Program-made: the position numbers and the translations under genes | Notes under the pieces: generated by a model | What the model was told of the DNA's origin: nothing | The model's input: the letters and a program-made list of their open reading frames with translations, nothing else | Database searches by the model: none | DNA from: Paenibacillus sp. J5C2022 | GTDB taxonomy: Bacteria > Bacillota > Bacilli > Paenibacillales > Paenibacillaceae | Assembly: GCF_025567625.1 (NCBI RefSeq) | Contig: NZ_JAOQJC010000046.1 | Span: 1 to 61,399 of the forward strand | Direction: 5' to 3' | Length of the DNA stretch: 61,399 bases | In this document: in pieces, positions 28,070 to 36,516 of the stretch | Layout of the letters: each line of letters opens with the position of its first letter | Numbering within the stretch: the stretch's first letter is position 1

Positions 28070-28450
28070 TTGATCAGACTAACGTTGAATGATTTGCATT
28101 TGAATGGTGAAGGACATGTTTTGCATGAAGTGTTGCCAGGGGATTATCTCTATGCCGGAGGCCTGGCCTTCGCTTCGCGCGGGGAGAGGAGCCACACGAA
28201 CGACGGTCCAGGGGGCGGGGACTGGCATGTCCATTCGGATCGTGAAGCCTTTATCGTCATGCAGGGGCGAGGCGCAATGGAGGTGAACGGTCGGCGGCAT
28301 GATGTCCGGAGTGGAGATGTAATCATTATCGAGCCCGGAGAAGATCATCATCTCTGTTCCAGCGAAGAAGACCCTGTCGTCGTCATGTGGTGTCACGCAG
28401 GTCCGGAACGACATCCCCAACAGCGGGGAGAGCAGCATGACGGTTCATAA
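28070..28450 (+). CDS. Small cupin-domain protein
   Basis: 126 residues. Single cupin barrel: motif 1 HVHSDREAFIVMQGRGAMEVNG and motif 2 IIIEPGEDHHL supply the usual His/His/Glu/His metal ligands. TTG 28070 is the start: AGGGGG (28055-28060) precedes it by 9 bases, and upstream in-frame codons belong to the reductase gene. It follows the reductase by 16 bases, so they form an operon. In uronate pathways small cupins can act as isomerases or demethylases (for example KdgF-like ring opening of unsaturated uronate), which would fit here. That role is only a suggestion. Confidence 0.8.
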   Translation: MIRLTLNDLHLNGEGHVLHEVLPGDYLYAGGLAFASRGERSHTNDGPGGGDWHVHSDREAFIVMQGRGAMEVNGRRHDVRSGDVIIIEPGEDHHLCSSEEDPVVVMWCHAGPERHPQQRGEQHDGS

Positions 28451-28506
28451 TAGCGCAGTGATGGACACTTTCCAATACATACAGTTGGCAGATGGAACAT
28501 ATTCGA

Positions 28507-28536
28507 TTTCCAATCGAACCATACTATCCTTATAAC
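28507..28536 (+). promoter_or_regulatory. Candidate promoter of the deacetylase gene
   Basis: TTTCCA (28507-28512), 18 bases, TATAAC (28531-28536), 25 bases before the start codon. Matches 4/6 and 5/6. Confidence 0.4.
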
Positions 28537-28561
28537 AACCAACAGGGAAAGAGGAGCGCTA

Positions 28562-29341
28562 ATGGAAAATTGGAAAAAATGGACTTGCATGCTCTGTATG
28601 ATCGGTGCCGGTTGTGCTGTCATCACTGGCTTTACGGATCGTCCGACCGTACATAATCGTTCCTATTATGAGGCGCGCGGCGAGATTATCTGGGAAGTGC
28701 CGATGGAGGAGAAGCTGATCGCATTGACCTTTGATGACGGTCCCCATGAGACGGAGACGCCGATGATCCTGGATTTGCTCAAGCAGTACGATGCGAAATC
28801 CACATTTTTCGTCGTTGGCAATCGGCTTGACCGGTATGCGGAGATTGTCAAGCGCGAAGTGGGTGAAGGGCATGAAGTGGCGAACCACACATTCAATCAC
28901 CGCTTCTTCAATCGAAGCGTCAGCTCGAATACAATCGTGAAAGAGATTGCCGATACGGAAGCGAAGATCAAATCAGTGACGGGCGTGGATTGCAAATGGT
29001 TCAGGCCGCCAGGCGGCAATTACAGCGAGCGGGTCGTACAAATTGCAAGGCAGGCCGGTTATACGATTGTGTTATGGTCCTGGCATCAGGATACGAAGGA
29101 TTGGACGAGTCCGGGGGTTCAGGCCATTGCGAATAAAGTGCTGAAAAATGCAAGAAACGGCGATATCGTGTTGCTGCACGACAATATTCGAGGCTCGATG
29201 CAGACCGTCAAGGCGCTGCAAATCATTTTGCCGGAATTGAAGAAGCGGGGGTATCGCATGGTTACGATATCCGAATTGATTGAACATAAGCCTGCGCAAC
29301 CCTTGCAGTCATCCCCTCGGCAGACAGGCAAGACAAGCTAG
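28562..29341 (+). CDS. Polysaccharide deacetylase (NodB domain), membrane-anchored
   Basis: 259 residues. An N-terminal hydrophobic segment (about 8-22) acts as signal anchor. The NodB domain shows TFDDGPHETET (metal/catalytic Asp pair), HEVANHTFNH (His ligands), FRPPGGNY and a late LLHDN, so all usual catalytic motifs are present. This family removes N-acetyl groups from peptidoglycan or chitin-like oligomers; the PdaA/PdaB spore-cortex type is one possibility. GAGGAG precedes the ATG. A hairpin terminator overlaps its stop codon. A part in the polysaccharide locus is possible but not required. Confidence 0.9.
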   Translation: MENWKKWTCMLCMIGAGCAVITGFTDRPTVHNRSYYEARGEIIWEVPMEEKLIALTFDDGPHETETPMILDLLKQYDAKSTFFVVGNRLDRYAEIVKREVGEGHEVANHTFNHRFFNRSVSSNTIVKEIADTEAKIKSVTGVDCKWFRPPGGNYSERVVQIARQAGYTIVLWSWHQDTKDWTSPGVQAIANKVLKNARNGDIVLLHDNIRGSMQTVKALQIILPELKKRGYRMVTISELIEHKPAQPLQSSPRQTGKTS

Positions 29342-29349
29342 TCTTGCCT
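29326..29349 (+). terminator. Terminator overlapping the deacetylase stop codon
   Basis: AGGCAAGAC (29326-29334) pairs with GTCTTGCCT (29341-29349) around AAGCTA, followed by TCTCTT. The TAG stop lies in the loop. Confidence 0.6.
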
Positions 29350-29422
29350 TCTCTTCCCGGCGCTCAAAGCACATAAGCGATAATATTTGCCTCATTACGG
29401 GCGACTATATGCGAACAACAAC

Positions 29423-29460
29423 AGCGACAACGGTCAAGAGACGTTGTCGCTCGCTTTTTT
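29423..29460 (+). terminator. Strong terminator overlapping the end of ku
   Basis: AGCGACAACG (29423-29432) pairs with CGTTGTCGCT (29442-29451), followed on the + strand by CGC and six T. The last codons of the reverse-strand ku gene form the right arm and the ku stop (29434-29436) lies in the loop, so convergent genes share the structure. Confidence 0.75.
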
Positions 29461-30285
29461 GGCCGTTTTGCGCTTGGCGCCTCTCTTTGCCGGTTTTCCG
29501 GTATCGGTAGGGATTTTCGCCGCTTCCAGGCTCGCTTGAAGCGCGGACATCAAGTCAATCACATTGGCTCGATTCTCTTGCGGTGCGGCAACGACATCGA
29601 TGCCTTCCCCGGCGATTTTCTGCTCGATCGCTTGGAGCATAGCTATCCGGTAATCGTCGGTATACTTCTCCGGATTGAATGACTCCGTCAACTGATCGAT
29701 TAGCAGCTTGGCCACTTGCAGCTCTTTGTCGTTCACGTTCGCGGCTTGCGGCAGGTTGGGGACCTCTGCCAATGAGCGGACTTCGTCGGGGTAATGCATC
29801 GTCTCCAGACAAATGCAGTTGTCAATCACTCTAATAGCCGCCAGACTGCTTTTGCTGCGAATCGAGATTTTGGCGATGCCAATTTTGCCGGTTTGGCGGA
29901 TCGCTTCCATCAGCAAGCCGTAAGCGCCTCCCCCCGCCAGATCGGGGGCTAGGAAGTACGTCTTCTCATAGTAGATGGGATCGATCTCCTCCAGATTGAC
30001 GAAGTCGAGAATTTGAATGACTCTGGCGGATTCCGGCTTCAGCGCTTCGATCTCCTCCTCGCTGAACAAGACGAACTTGCCCTTCTCGTACTCGAAGCCT
30101 TTGGCGATCTCATCAAGCGCCACCTCCTGATCGCAATGGGGACAAGTGCGCTTGTGGGAGATTGGCGTGCCGCAAGCTTTATGAATGCTGCGAAAGCGTA
30201 TGTCCTTGTCTTCGGTAGCGGTGAACATTTTCACCGGTACATGAACGAGACCGAAGCTGATTGCTCCTTTCCAGACTGTATGCAT
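29434..30285 (-). CDS. ku: Bacterial Ku, non-homologous end joining
   Basis: 283 residues, normal for bacterial Ku. MHTVWKGAISFGLVHVPVKMF at the start, HKACGTPISHKRTCPHCDQEV and LEEIDPIYYEKTYFLAPD are highly typical. The C-terminal Lys/Arg-rich tail (GAKRKTAKKAS) resembles the DNA-contacting tail of other Ku proteins. The start at 30285 is chosen for AGGAGG 9 bases upstream and family alignment; the longer open frame adds unrelated residues. Ku binds broken DNA ends and recruits LigD; no ligD gene is in this window. In spore formers it often protects germinating spores. It sits inside a carbohydrate region with no obvious link to it. Confidence 0.93.
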   Translation of the reverse strand: MHTVWKGAISFGLVHVPVKMFTATEDKDIRFRSIHKACGTPISHKRTCPHCDQEVALDEIAKGFEYEKGKFVLFSEEEIEALKPESARVIQILDFVNLEEIDPIYYEKTYFLAPDLAGGGAYGLLMEAIRQTGKIGIAKISIRSKSSLAAIRVIDNCICLETMHYPDEVRSLAEVPNLPQAANVNDKELQVAKLLIDQLTESFNPEKYTDDYRIAMLQAIEQKIAGEGIDVVAAPQENRANVIDLMSALQASLEAAKIPTDTGKPAKRGAKRKTAKKASDNVS

Positions 30286-30401
30286 TTGTGAATTCCTCCT
30301 CGGCAATTTTTGCGCAACAACTGCGCTGCGATTACCCGATAGTTTTTCCATGCTCCAGTCCATTTATTTGCGTCTATGCGATTAGGTGCCGTGCCGCAAG
30401 G

Positions 30402-31673
30402 CTAATTCAAATTGCTTGAGATCACATTGCTAGAGCCTACGGTTGAGAGAGGACCGATCCAATTGTCCTTCAAAATGTTGGAGGTTATCAATAGGTCATG
30501 GCTGGTATCGATCGCATGAATGCCGTAACGCTGTGTTTTGACGGACTGGTCATCGAAGCAGCGGTTGCCGGTAATAGTGACCAGATGACTATTGCCGAGT
30601 ATGCTGATACCGTCGTCTTGGCCGGTGGCAGGCGCTTTCCCATTATTCTTGCAAACATTTCCAATAATTTGAGAATTGGTTACGCTGGCGTACATAATGC
30701 CCGCCGAATTGTTGTTGACGCACCAGTTGCCTTCGGAAATAATTTCCGTTGCATCGATTATGTCGATGCCATTGCCATCGTTGCCCTCGATTAAATTGTT
30801 GCTGATAACGATTCCGAATTTGTTGTTGATATACACGCCACCTGCTGTGTTGTTCGGGACAAGTCCGTTGTTGCGGATAATATTGCCGGAGATGACCCCA
30901 CGGTTCGTATTGTAGATGATGCCGTCCAGATAACCGTCTTCGATCAGATTGTCCATTACCCAGTTGTTTCCCTCTGCATATTGCGGATCATCCAAGCTGA
31001 AGGAAATGACGGTGTTGCCGATCGTGCCTTTCAGATGACTTCGGGTGATTCTGGAAGCCATGACATTCGACATATTCAGAGCAATAACATGCGAGTTGAC
31101 AACCTTGATGTGATCAATCGTAATCCGTTTGCACTTCCAGAATATGACGGTGCTGCCCGTCGTCTGCTGGGAAGCGTTGCCGTCAAGCGTCATATCTGAG
31201 ATCGTCACATTTTCCGTTAACGTTCCCACCATTAGTGCATCGTTCGTTCCAGGCTTCAGCTTCAATAAGGTCACATCCTGACCGACTCCTCTCAGCTTCA
31301 TATTTCCTCCGACCTGTATGGTTCCGCTTAAGTATGTTCCGGCGGGAAAGCATACGACGCCTCCTCCCGCCGCCGAACAAGCTGCGATAGCGGCCTGGAT
31401 TGCATCCGTGTCGTCTGTCGTTCCATCACCAATCGCTCCGTAATCCATGACATTGCATTCGCAAAGCGATGAGTGCGAAGCATCATTGCCTTTTAGCTTG
31501 CCTTTCCCTGCTTTCTTCCCTTCTTCGCCGCTCATTGCCTCTGCCAGAAGCGATGAACCCAGCATCCCCTCCATAGCAAGCGCTGCGCCGCCTCCGCCGA
31601 TTGCGGCAAGCAGCTTCCTCCTGCTTACTAACGGATTGCCTGTCCGTTTTTTTTGTTCGAGATTGTTTTCCAT
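30402..31673 (-). CDS. Tat-exported right-handed beta-helix protein, module B
   Basis: 423 residues. Twin-arginine signal S17-R-R-K-L-L followed by a Gly/Ala-rich hydrophobic stretch. The mature part begins with a Pectate_lyase_3 type cap (DYGAIGDGTTDDTDAIQAAI, GGVVCFPAGTY) and continues as regular beta-helix turns full of Asn and Ile (NNWVMDNLIEDGYLDGIIYN). GAGGAGG precedes the ATG on the reverse strand. It is divergent from importer 3 and mirrors the Tat beta-helix protein at the end of module A. A cre-like site lies upstream. Enzyme class not assignable: lyase, glycosidase or epimerase folds all fit. Confidence 0.85.
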   Translation of the reverse strand: MENNLEQKKRTGNPLVSRRKLLAAIGGGGAALAMEGMLGSSLLAEAMSGEEGKKAGKGKLKGNDASHSSLCECNVMDYGAIGDGTTDDTDAIQAAIAACSAAGGGVVCFPAGTYLSGTIQVGGNMKLRGVGQDVTLLKLKPGTNDALMVGTLTENVTISDMTLDGNASQQTTGSTVIFWKCKRITIDHIKVVNSHVIALNMSNVMASRITRSHLKGTIGNTVISFSLDDPQYAEGNNWVMDNLIEDGYLDGIIYNTNRGVISGNIIRNNGLVPNNTAGGVYINNKFGIVISNNLIEGNDGNGIDIIDATEIISEGNWCVNNNSAGIMYASVTNSQIIGNVCKNNGKAPATGQDDGISILGNSHLVTITGNRCFDDQSVKTQRYGIHAIDTSHDLLITSNILKDNWIGPLSTVGSSNVISSNLN

Positions 31674-31699
31674 TAAGCTTCCTCCTCAAATACGGATAG

Positions 31700-31713
31700 T
31701 AAAAACGCTTACA
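31700..31713 (-). promoter_or_regulatory. cre-like site before the reverse-strand beta-helix gene
   Basis: Reverse strand TGTAAGCGTTTTTA matches the cre consensus at 13 of 14 positions, 27 bases upstream of the start codon. Suggests CcpA-type repression by preferred sugars. Confidence 0.55.
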
Positions 31714-31787
31714 AAAAGAGTATAATAAAATTTTTATGCCATGTTATCCGTCTTTTTTTGCGAATGCTTATACTTTCTTTTGATTAT

Positions 31788-31871
31788 GAACAACGCTTTC
31801 AAAATCGTAAAAAAAGTACAAGGTTTCAAAATTTATTACTGTTATTTGAAAGATTGGTGTCGAGTTATAAT
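31788..31871 (+). promoter_or_regulatory. Operator-like repeats and -10 element before importer 3
   Basis: TTTCAAAAT occurs at 31797-31805 and 31824-31832, and an inverted copy ATTTGAAA at 31844-31851, just upstream of a perfect TATAAT (31866-31871). No good -35 exists, which fits activator dependence, for example by a YesN-type regulator. A weaker cre-like sequence (reverse strand of 31788-31801, 12 of 14) overlaps the first repeat. Confidence 0.5.
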
Positions 31872-31912
31872 TTCGTTGAAATGAAAACAACAAGGGGAAA
31901 GGAAAGTGAGTT

Positions 31913-33595
31913 ATGGCGAAGAGGAGAATATTCATACTATTGCTGCTTATGATGCTCGTTGCAGCGTGCAGCGGCAATCAATCAGCAGGCAAGACTGCGG
32001 ACGAAGGGGCGATCAAGCCCGGGCAACCGAATAGTGCGGAAGCCAATATAGAAGAAGGAGCGCCGCAAGTCATCGATCCGTTAGGCAAGTATGATCCGCC
32101 AATTGAAGTGACAACAGTGAGAGCAACCAATGATACGTTCAAATTTATTGAAGGAGAATCGCTGGAAGACAACATTGTATATGAACTGTATGAAGAGGAT
32201 ATTGGCATAAAATGGAAAAATATATGGTCGGTCGGCGGTGATAACAACAAATATACCGAAAAGCTGAACTTGTCTATCGCTTCCAAAAATTTGCCGGATA
32301 TTTTTCAAGTCGATATCGGTCAATTGAAAGAGCTGGTTGACGGCGGCTTAGTGGAAGATATGACGCCTTACTTCGAGCAATATGCGTCCCAGCAGGTGAA
32401 GGAAGCATTCGGTTACGCAGACGGCCTTGGTCTTAGAATGGGAACGTTCGACGGCAACCTGTACGGTTTGCCTAACACTCGCGACGCAGCGGGTAATCTG
32501 AACTTGCTTTGGGTGAGACAGGACTGGCTGGACAATCTCGATCTCGAGCTTCCGAAGACGGCGGATGAAGTGATTGCGGTAGCCGAAGCGTTCGCCAATA
32601 ATGATCCCGACGGCGATCAGAAGAAAAATACGTATGGCATCATGGCGTCATTTATGATGTTCGATGGTTATGGATTAGGCTCATTGGATGCGCTTGCAGC
32701 GGCATACGGCGCTTACCCGGGCAAATGGATTAAGGGTGAGGAAGGACTCGTGTATGGAAGCGTGCAGCCCGAAATGAAGAAGGTGCTGGAGATTGGACGG
32801 GAACTGTATGCGATGGGAGCGCTAGATAAGGAGTTCGCCATTAAAGGAGGCGGTGAGACGACAGCAGATGTCGTTGCCGGCAAGATTGGGATGTATTATG
32901 CGCCTTTCTGGTCTCCGGCATGGCCGCTTAATCAAATGATAGAGAAGGAACCCGATGCGAAGTGGACGCCGCTGCTTGCTCCTCCTGGCCCATCTGGAGA
33001 GATGAAAGTGCCTGCCGGACATTTCACCACCAATTGGATGGTCGTTCGCAAAGGCTTTGAGCATCCGGAGGCGCTCGTCAAGGCGATCAATTACTGGTAC
33101 GACCTTAGCATGACAGGAGGCTCCCGCAACGAAAAGTATTCCGAGCTTCGTCAGAACGAATACAAGGATGTCGATATCAATAGCTATACGCCTGTCTATT
33201 CCGAGAAGCCGAATAAGAACGACTTGTTTGTTGACGAAATATTAAAGGCGCTTAAGGATGGCGATACGTCGGGTCTGTCCATAAGCGGTCTGAAAACCTA
33301 TGACAAAATCAAAGCCGGCGGAGTTGATGGTTGGGTGGAGCAAAAAATTTGGACGGAATCGGCCCCGCTTATTCGCGAGTATAAAGAAATTGTAACAGAT
33401 GAGTTCTACGGTGCGCCGACGGAGACGATGGGACTGACGAAGACAGCGCTGGATAAACTGACGAACGATACGTTCACTAAGATGATCATGGGGGACAAGT
33501 CCGTTGAAGAATTCGATGACTTCGTTGCGCAGTGGCACAAGATCGGCGGAGACAAGATGACGCTGGAAGTGAATGAGTGGGCTTCTTCCAGATAG
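31913..33595 (+). CDS. Carbohydrate ABC importer, solute-binding lipoprotein, module B
   Basis: 560 residues. Lipobox LVAAC with Cys19; acidic linker; then a sugar-binding domain very like that of module A (DPPIEVTTVR, KLNLSIASKNLPDIF, WVRQDWLDNLDLELP, AYGAYPGKW). ATG 31913 has a purine-rich AAAGGAAAG upstream. Two permeases follow. The close similarity to the 5726 protein points to duplication of a whole transport module, and ligands may be related sugars. No other start fits a lipoprotein signal. Confidence 0.92.
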   Translation: MAKRRIFILLLLMMLVAACSGNQSAGKTADEGAIKPGQPNSAEANIEEGAPQVIDPLGKYDPPIEVTTVRATNDTFKFIEGESLEDNIVYELYEEDIGIKWKNIWSVGGDNNKYTEKLNLSIASKNLPDIFQVDIGQLKELVDGGLVEDMTPYFEQYASQQVKEAFGYADGLGLRMGTFDGNLYGLPNTRDAAGNLNLLWVRQDWLDNLDLELPKTADEVIAVAEAFANNDPDGDQKKNTYGIMASFMMFDGYGLGSLDALAAAYGAYPGKWIKGEEGLVYGSVQPEMKKVLEIGRELYAMGALDKEFAIKGGGETTADVVAGKIGMYYAPFWSPAWPLNQMIEKEPDAKWTPLLAPPGPSGEMKVPAGHFTTNWMVVRKGFEHPEALVKAINYWYDLSMTGGSRNEKYSELRQNEYKDVDINSYTPVYSEKPNKNDLFVDEILKALKDGDTSGLSISGLKTYDKIKAGGVDGWVEQKIWTESAPLIREYKEIVTDEFYGAPTETMGLTKTALDKLTNDTFTKMIMGDKSVEEFDDFVAQWHKIGGDKMTLEVNEWASSR

Positions 33596-33629
33596 CGTCC
33601 GGATTATTCGGAGAAAGGTGAACTGGAAT

Positions 33630-34526
33630 ATGCTGCGTAATCTCAGAATGAATAAATCGCTTCACTTGATGGTATGGCTAGGCATGGTTTTTGTCCTTAT
33701 ATTTTGCTACGTTCCCATGTTTGGTGTCGCGATTGCTTTTCAACAGTTTCGGCCGGTTATGGGATTTATGAAGTCCGAATGGGTCGGATGGAGCAACTTC
33801 ACTCTTATGTTTCAGATTCCGGACTTTTATCAGGTCGTCATGAACACGCTTATTATAGCGGGACTTAAGCTGTCAATCGGCTTTTTTGTCCCGATCGTAT
33901 TTGCTTTGCTGCTGAACGAGGTTCGGCTTCTCTGGTTCAAAAAAACGATTCAAACGATGGTGTATCTCCCCCATTTTATGTCCTGGGTAATCCTCGGCGG
34001 CATTCTGACGAATATATTGTCCATTGAAGGCGGCATCGTCAATGTGTTGCTGGAGGCAATCGGCGTTGAGCCCATTATGTTCCTGGGCAGCAACGACTGG
34101 TTTCGCCCCGTATTGATTATTAGCGACATATGGAAGGAATTCGGCTTCTCCATGATCGTTTACTTGGCGGCGCTTGCCGGCATTAATCCCGCGCTCTACG
34201 AAGCGGCCGTCATTGATGGAGCTAACCGTTGGCGGCAGACGTTGCATATTACAATTCCCGGGCTCTATCCCATGATGGCTCTGGTCGCAACGTTAAGCCT
34301 TGGCGGAATTGTGAATGCGGGATTTGATCAAGTGTTTAATTTATACAACCCGATTGTCTATGAGACCGGTGATATTATCGATACCTACGTATACCGCGTA
34401 GGACTTCAACAGACACAGTACAGCTTCGCGACCGCTGTGGGCTTGAGCAAATCCGTCGTAAGTCTGGTTCTAATGGCAACGGCTTACCGGTTAGCTTACA
34501 AATACGCGAACTATAGAATTTTTTAG
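33630..34526 (+). CDS. Sugar ABC permease, LplB-like, module B
   Basis: 298 residues, six predicted membrane helices, EAA loop EAAVIDGANRWRQTLHITIPG. ATG 33630 is chosen because AAAGGTG lies 10 bases upstream; this gives a compact N-terminus (MLRNLRMNKSLHLMVW). Close paralogue of the module A permease, including the C-terminal YRLAYKYANYRIF shared almost unchanged. Located 34 bases after the binding protein. Confidence 0.92.
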   Translation: MLRNLRMNKSLHLMVWLGMVFVLIFCYVPMFGVAIAFQQFRPVMGFMKSEWVGWSNFTLMFQIPDFYQVVMNTLIIAGLKLSIGFFVPIVFALLLNEVRLLWFKKTIQTMVYLPHFMSWVILGGILTNILSIEGGIVNVLLEAIGVEPIMFLGSNDWFRPVLIISDIWKEFGFSMIVYLAALAGINPALYEAAVIDGANRWRQTLHITIPGLYPMMALVATLSLGGIVNAGFDQVFNLYNPIVYETGDIIDTYVYRVGLQQTQYSFATAVGLSKSVVSLVLMATAYRLAYKYANYRIF

Positions 34527-34538
34527 GAGGCTTACTCC

Positions 34539-35414
34539 GTGAACGATAACGCGCCTTACGGTAAGCTGTTTCATTTGTTCAACCATTCTTTTTTGTTGCT
34601 GTCGGGCTTGCTGTGCTTGCTCCCGTTCGTGCATGTTCTGGCTCAATCGCTCAGCTCCGCCGTCAGCATAGCAGCTAACGAGGTCACCTTTTGGCCTGTC
34701 GACTATACGGCTGCTTCTTACGAGTTGATCTTCAAGGAGTCCAAGCTGCTTACAGCGATGGGGATTTCCGTACAGCGTGTTGTATTGGGCGTTGCCGTCA
34801 ACATGCTGCTTACTGTCCTCATTGCATACCCGCTGTCCAAGGAGGATCGCATTTTCAAGGGAAGAACCGTGTATGCTTGGATGCTTGTGTTCGCCATGAT
34901 ATTCAGCGGCGGATTGATTCCGCTCTATTTGACAGTGAATGAGCTGGGGCTTATGGATAGTATATGGTCGCTTATTTTACCGGGGGCTGTCCCCATATAC
35001 AACGTTGTGCTGATGCTGAATTTTTTTCGGTCATTACCGAAGGAGCTTGCTGAATCTTCCTATATAGACGGGGCCGGTCACTGGGGAACGCTGTTTCGCA
35101 TTTATGTTCCGTTAAGCCTCCCCGCGATGGCTACATTGACGTTGTTCTCCATTGTCGGGCATTGGAACTCTTGGTTCGACGGCATTATCTTCATGAACAA
35201 TCCGATCCACTATCCCTTATCCAGTTATTTACAGACTGTTATCATACCGATTGACGTCACTGCAATCAACAGTCTCGAGGATCTGCATCTGGTATCTGAC
35301 CGCAGTCTCAAGGATGCTCAGATCATCGTCGGTGCTTTGCCGGTGCTCGTCATCTATCCGTTCCTGCAGCGCTTCTTCGTGAAAGGCATTGTGCTTGGAG
35401 CGGTAAAGGAATAG
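34539..35414 (+). CDS. Sugar ABC permease, YtcP-like, module B
   Basis: 291 residues, six predicted membrane helices, EAA loop AESSYIDGAGHWGTLFRIYVPLS, C-terminus RFFVKGIVLGAVKE. Start is GTG 34539 with AGGAGG about 8 bases upstream, overlapping the stop of the preceding gene. Close paralogue of the module A permease at 8351 (shared LAQS.S..SIAANEV.FWPVD). Completes the third import system; no ATPase nearby. Confidence 0.92.
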   Translation: MNDNAPYGKLFHLFNHSFLLLSGLLCLLPFVHVLAQSLSSAVSIAANEVTFWPVDYTAASYELIFKESKLLTAMGISVQRVVLGVAVNMLLTVLIAYPLSKEDRIFKGRTVYAWMLVFAMIFSGGLIPLYLTVNELGLMDSIWSLILPGAVPIYNVVLMLNFFRSLPKELAESSYIDGAGHWGTLFRIYVPLSLPAMATLTLFSIVGHWNSWFDGIIFMNNPIHYPLSSYLQTVIIPIDVTAINSLEDLHLVSDRSLKDAQIIVGALPVLVIYPFLQRFFVKGIVLGAVKE

Positions 35415-35448
35415 AGAGGCAACCGAATGTTAAAAGGAGGAAAAGCAG

Positions 35449-36435
35449 ATGAAGGCAATTAGAGGCTCGCTATATTACATGAACCTGAACGGCAGCAAAA
35501 CAAGCATCGATCGGGAGATCACGGCGCAGGCGAAGGCAGGCTTCGATCTGTTATGGGTGAACGGGCCGGCATTCTCTCTTGAAAGTCTGCAGATGCTGGG
35601 GGAGCAGGGACAATTCGATCCCATCGCTTACATGCTGGATGAAGCGCATGCAATGGGGATGAAGGTCATAATCGAGGTTATGGCGGATAGCAACTGGTAT
35701 ATGCGCTGGGACCTCGAGGCGGATTTGGAACGAAGCGATCGCATCGTATCAATCCTTGCACAGAGGTACGGGATTCATCCCGCATTCGAAGGTTATTATT
35801 TGGGCAATGAATTGTACATTGTGCACGGCAAGGATAAGGAATATATCCGAACCTTGTGGGCATCCATTGCAGCGCAGTGCCGATCATCGACGCCGGGCTG
35901 TAAGATCGTCGCCTCTCCATTCTTCGTATCGGATTCGCATGAGGTACTGGGCTATGCTTACGAAAGTCCGGAAGCGTATGAGCAGTTCTGGGATGAGATG
36001 CTGACAGGCGGCGATCTGGACATCGTCATGCTTCAAGATTCCGGGGCAGAGCATGGCGCATTCTACTCCGTAGAGGAGCGAGAGCCTTACTTTGCGGCAG
36101 TGGCCAACGCATGCAATCGCCATGGTGTCGAGCTTTGGGGCAATATCGAACTTGCCGAGATCGACGTGAAGGACTACATCGAGCTGAAGCAATTCCGAGG
36201 TGAGCATGGCGCGAATGGCGAGGGTTTTCACGATCGACGTTGGAAGAGAGTGCCGCTGCCGAAGCTGAACGAGAAGTCTGAACTAGCATCGAAGTATTGC
36301 AGGCATCTCGTCAGCTGGGGGTTCTCGCAGTTTGTCAGTCCTGAATCCGGTATGCCGGGCTGCCAGTCTTATTACGAGGCGTTCTGCCGCTGGAATCTTG
36401 ACAGAAGGGGAAAAGCCGTTCAACATGAATCATAA
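35449..36435 (+). CDS. DUF4434-type TIM-barrel protein, putative glycosidase
   Basis: 328 residues without a signal peptide. The pattern fits DUF4434, a predicted TIM-barrel glycoside-hydrolase-like family: GSLYYMNLNG at the start, repeated alternation of strand and helix (FDLLWVNGP; MGMKVIIEVMADSNWY), a likely acidic site GYYLGNELY at strand 4, and DIVMLQDSGAEHG and ELWGNIELAEI later. The Asn-Glu pair in GNELY and Glu in NIELAE are in the places where retaining glycosidases carry their two catalytic acids (inference). AAAGGAGG precedes the ATG. It lies between importer 3 and the second YesMN pair. Cytoplasmic breakdown of the imported sugar is the likely job; bond specificity unknown. Confidence 0.72.
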   Translation: MKAIRGSLYYMNLNGSKTSIDREITAQAKAGFDLLWVNGPAFSLESLQMLGEQGQFDPIAYMLDEAHAMGMKVIIEVMADSNWYMRWDLEADLERSDRIVSILAQRYGIHPAFEGYYLGNELYIVHGKDKEYIRTLWASIAAQCRSSTPGCKIVASPFFVSDSHEVLGYAYESPEAYEQFWDEMLTGGDLDIVMLQDSGAEHGAFYSVEEREPYFAAVANACNRHGVELWGNIELAEIDVKDYIELKQFRGEHGANGEGFHDRRWKRVPLPKLNEKSELASKYCRHLVSWGFSQFVSPESGMPGCQSYYEAFCRWNLDRRGKAVQHES

Positions 36436-36516
36436 AGACATGATGATCGCTTACTGGACAAGATAAAAATATTTGTACATTAGAACGGCAAAGCGTGCTG
36501 ATAGGGAGGAGAGGCG

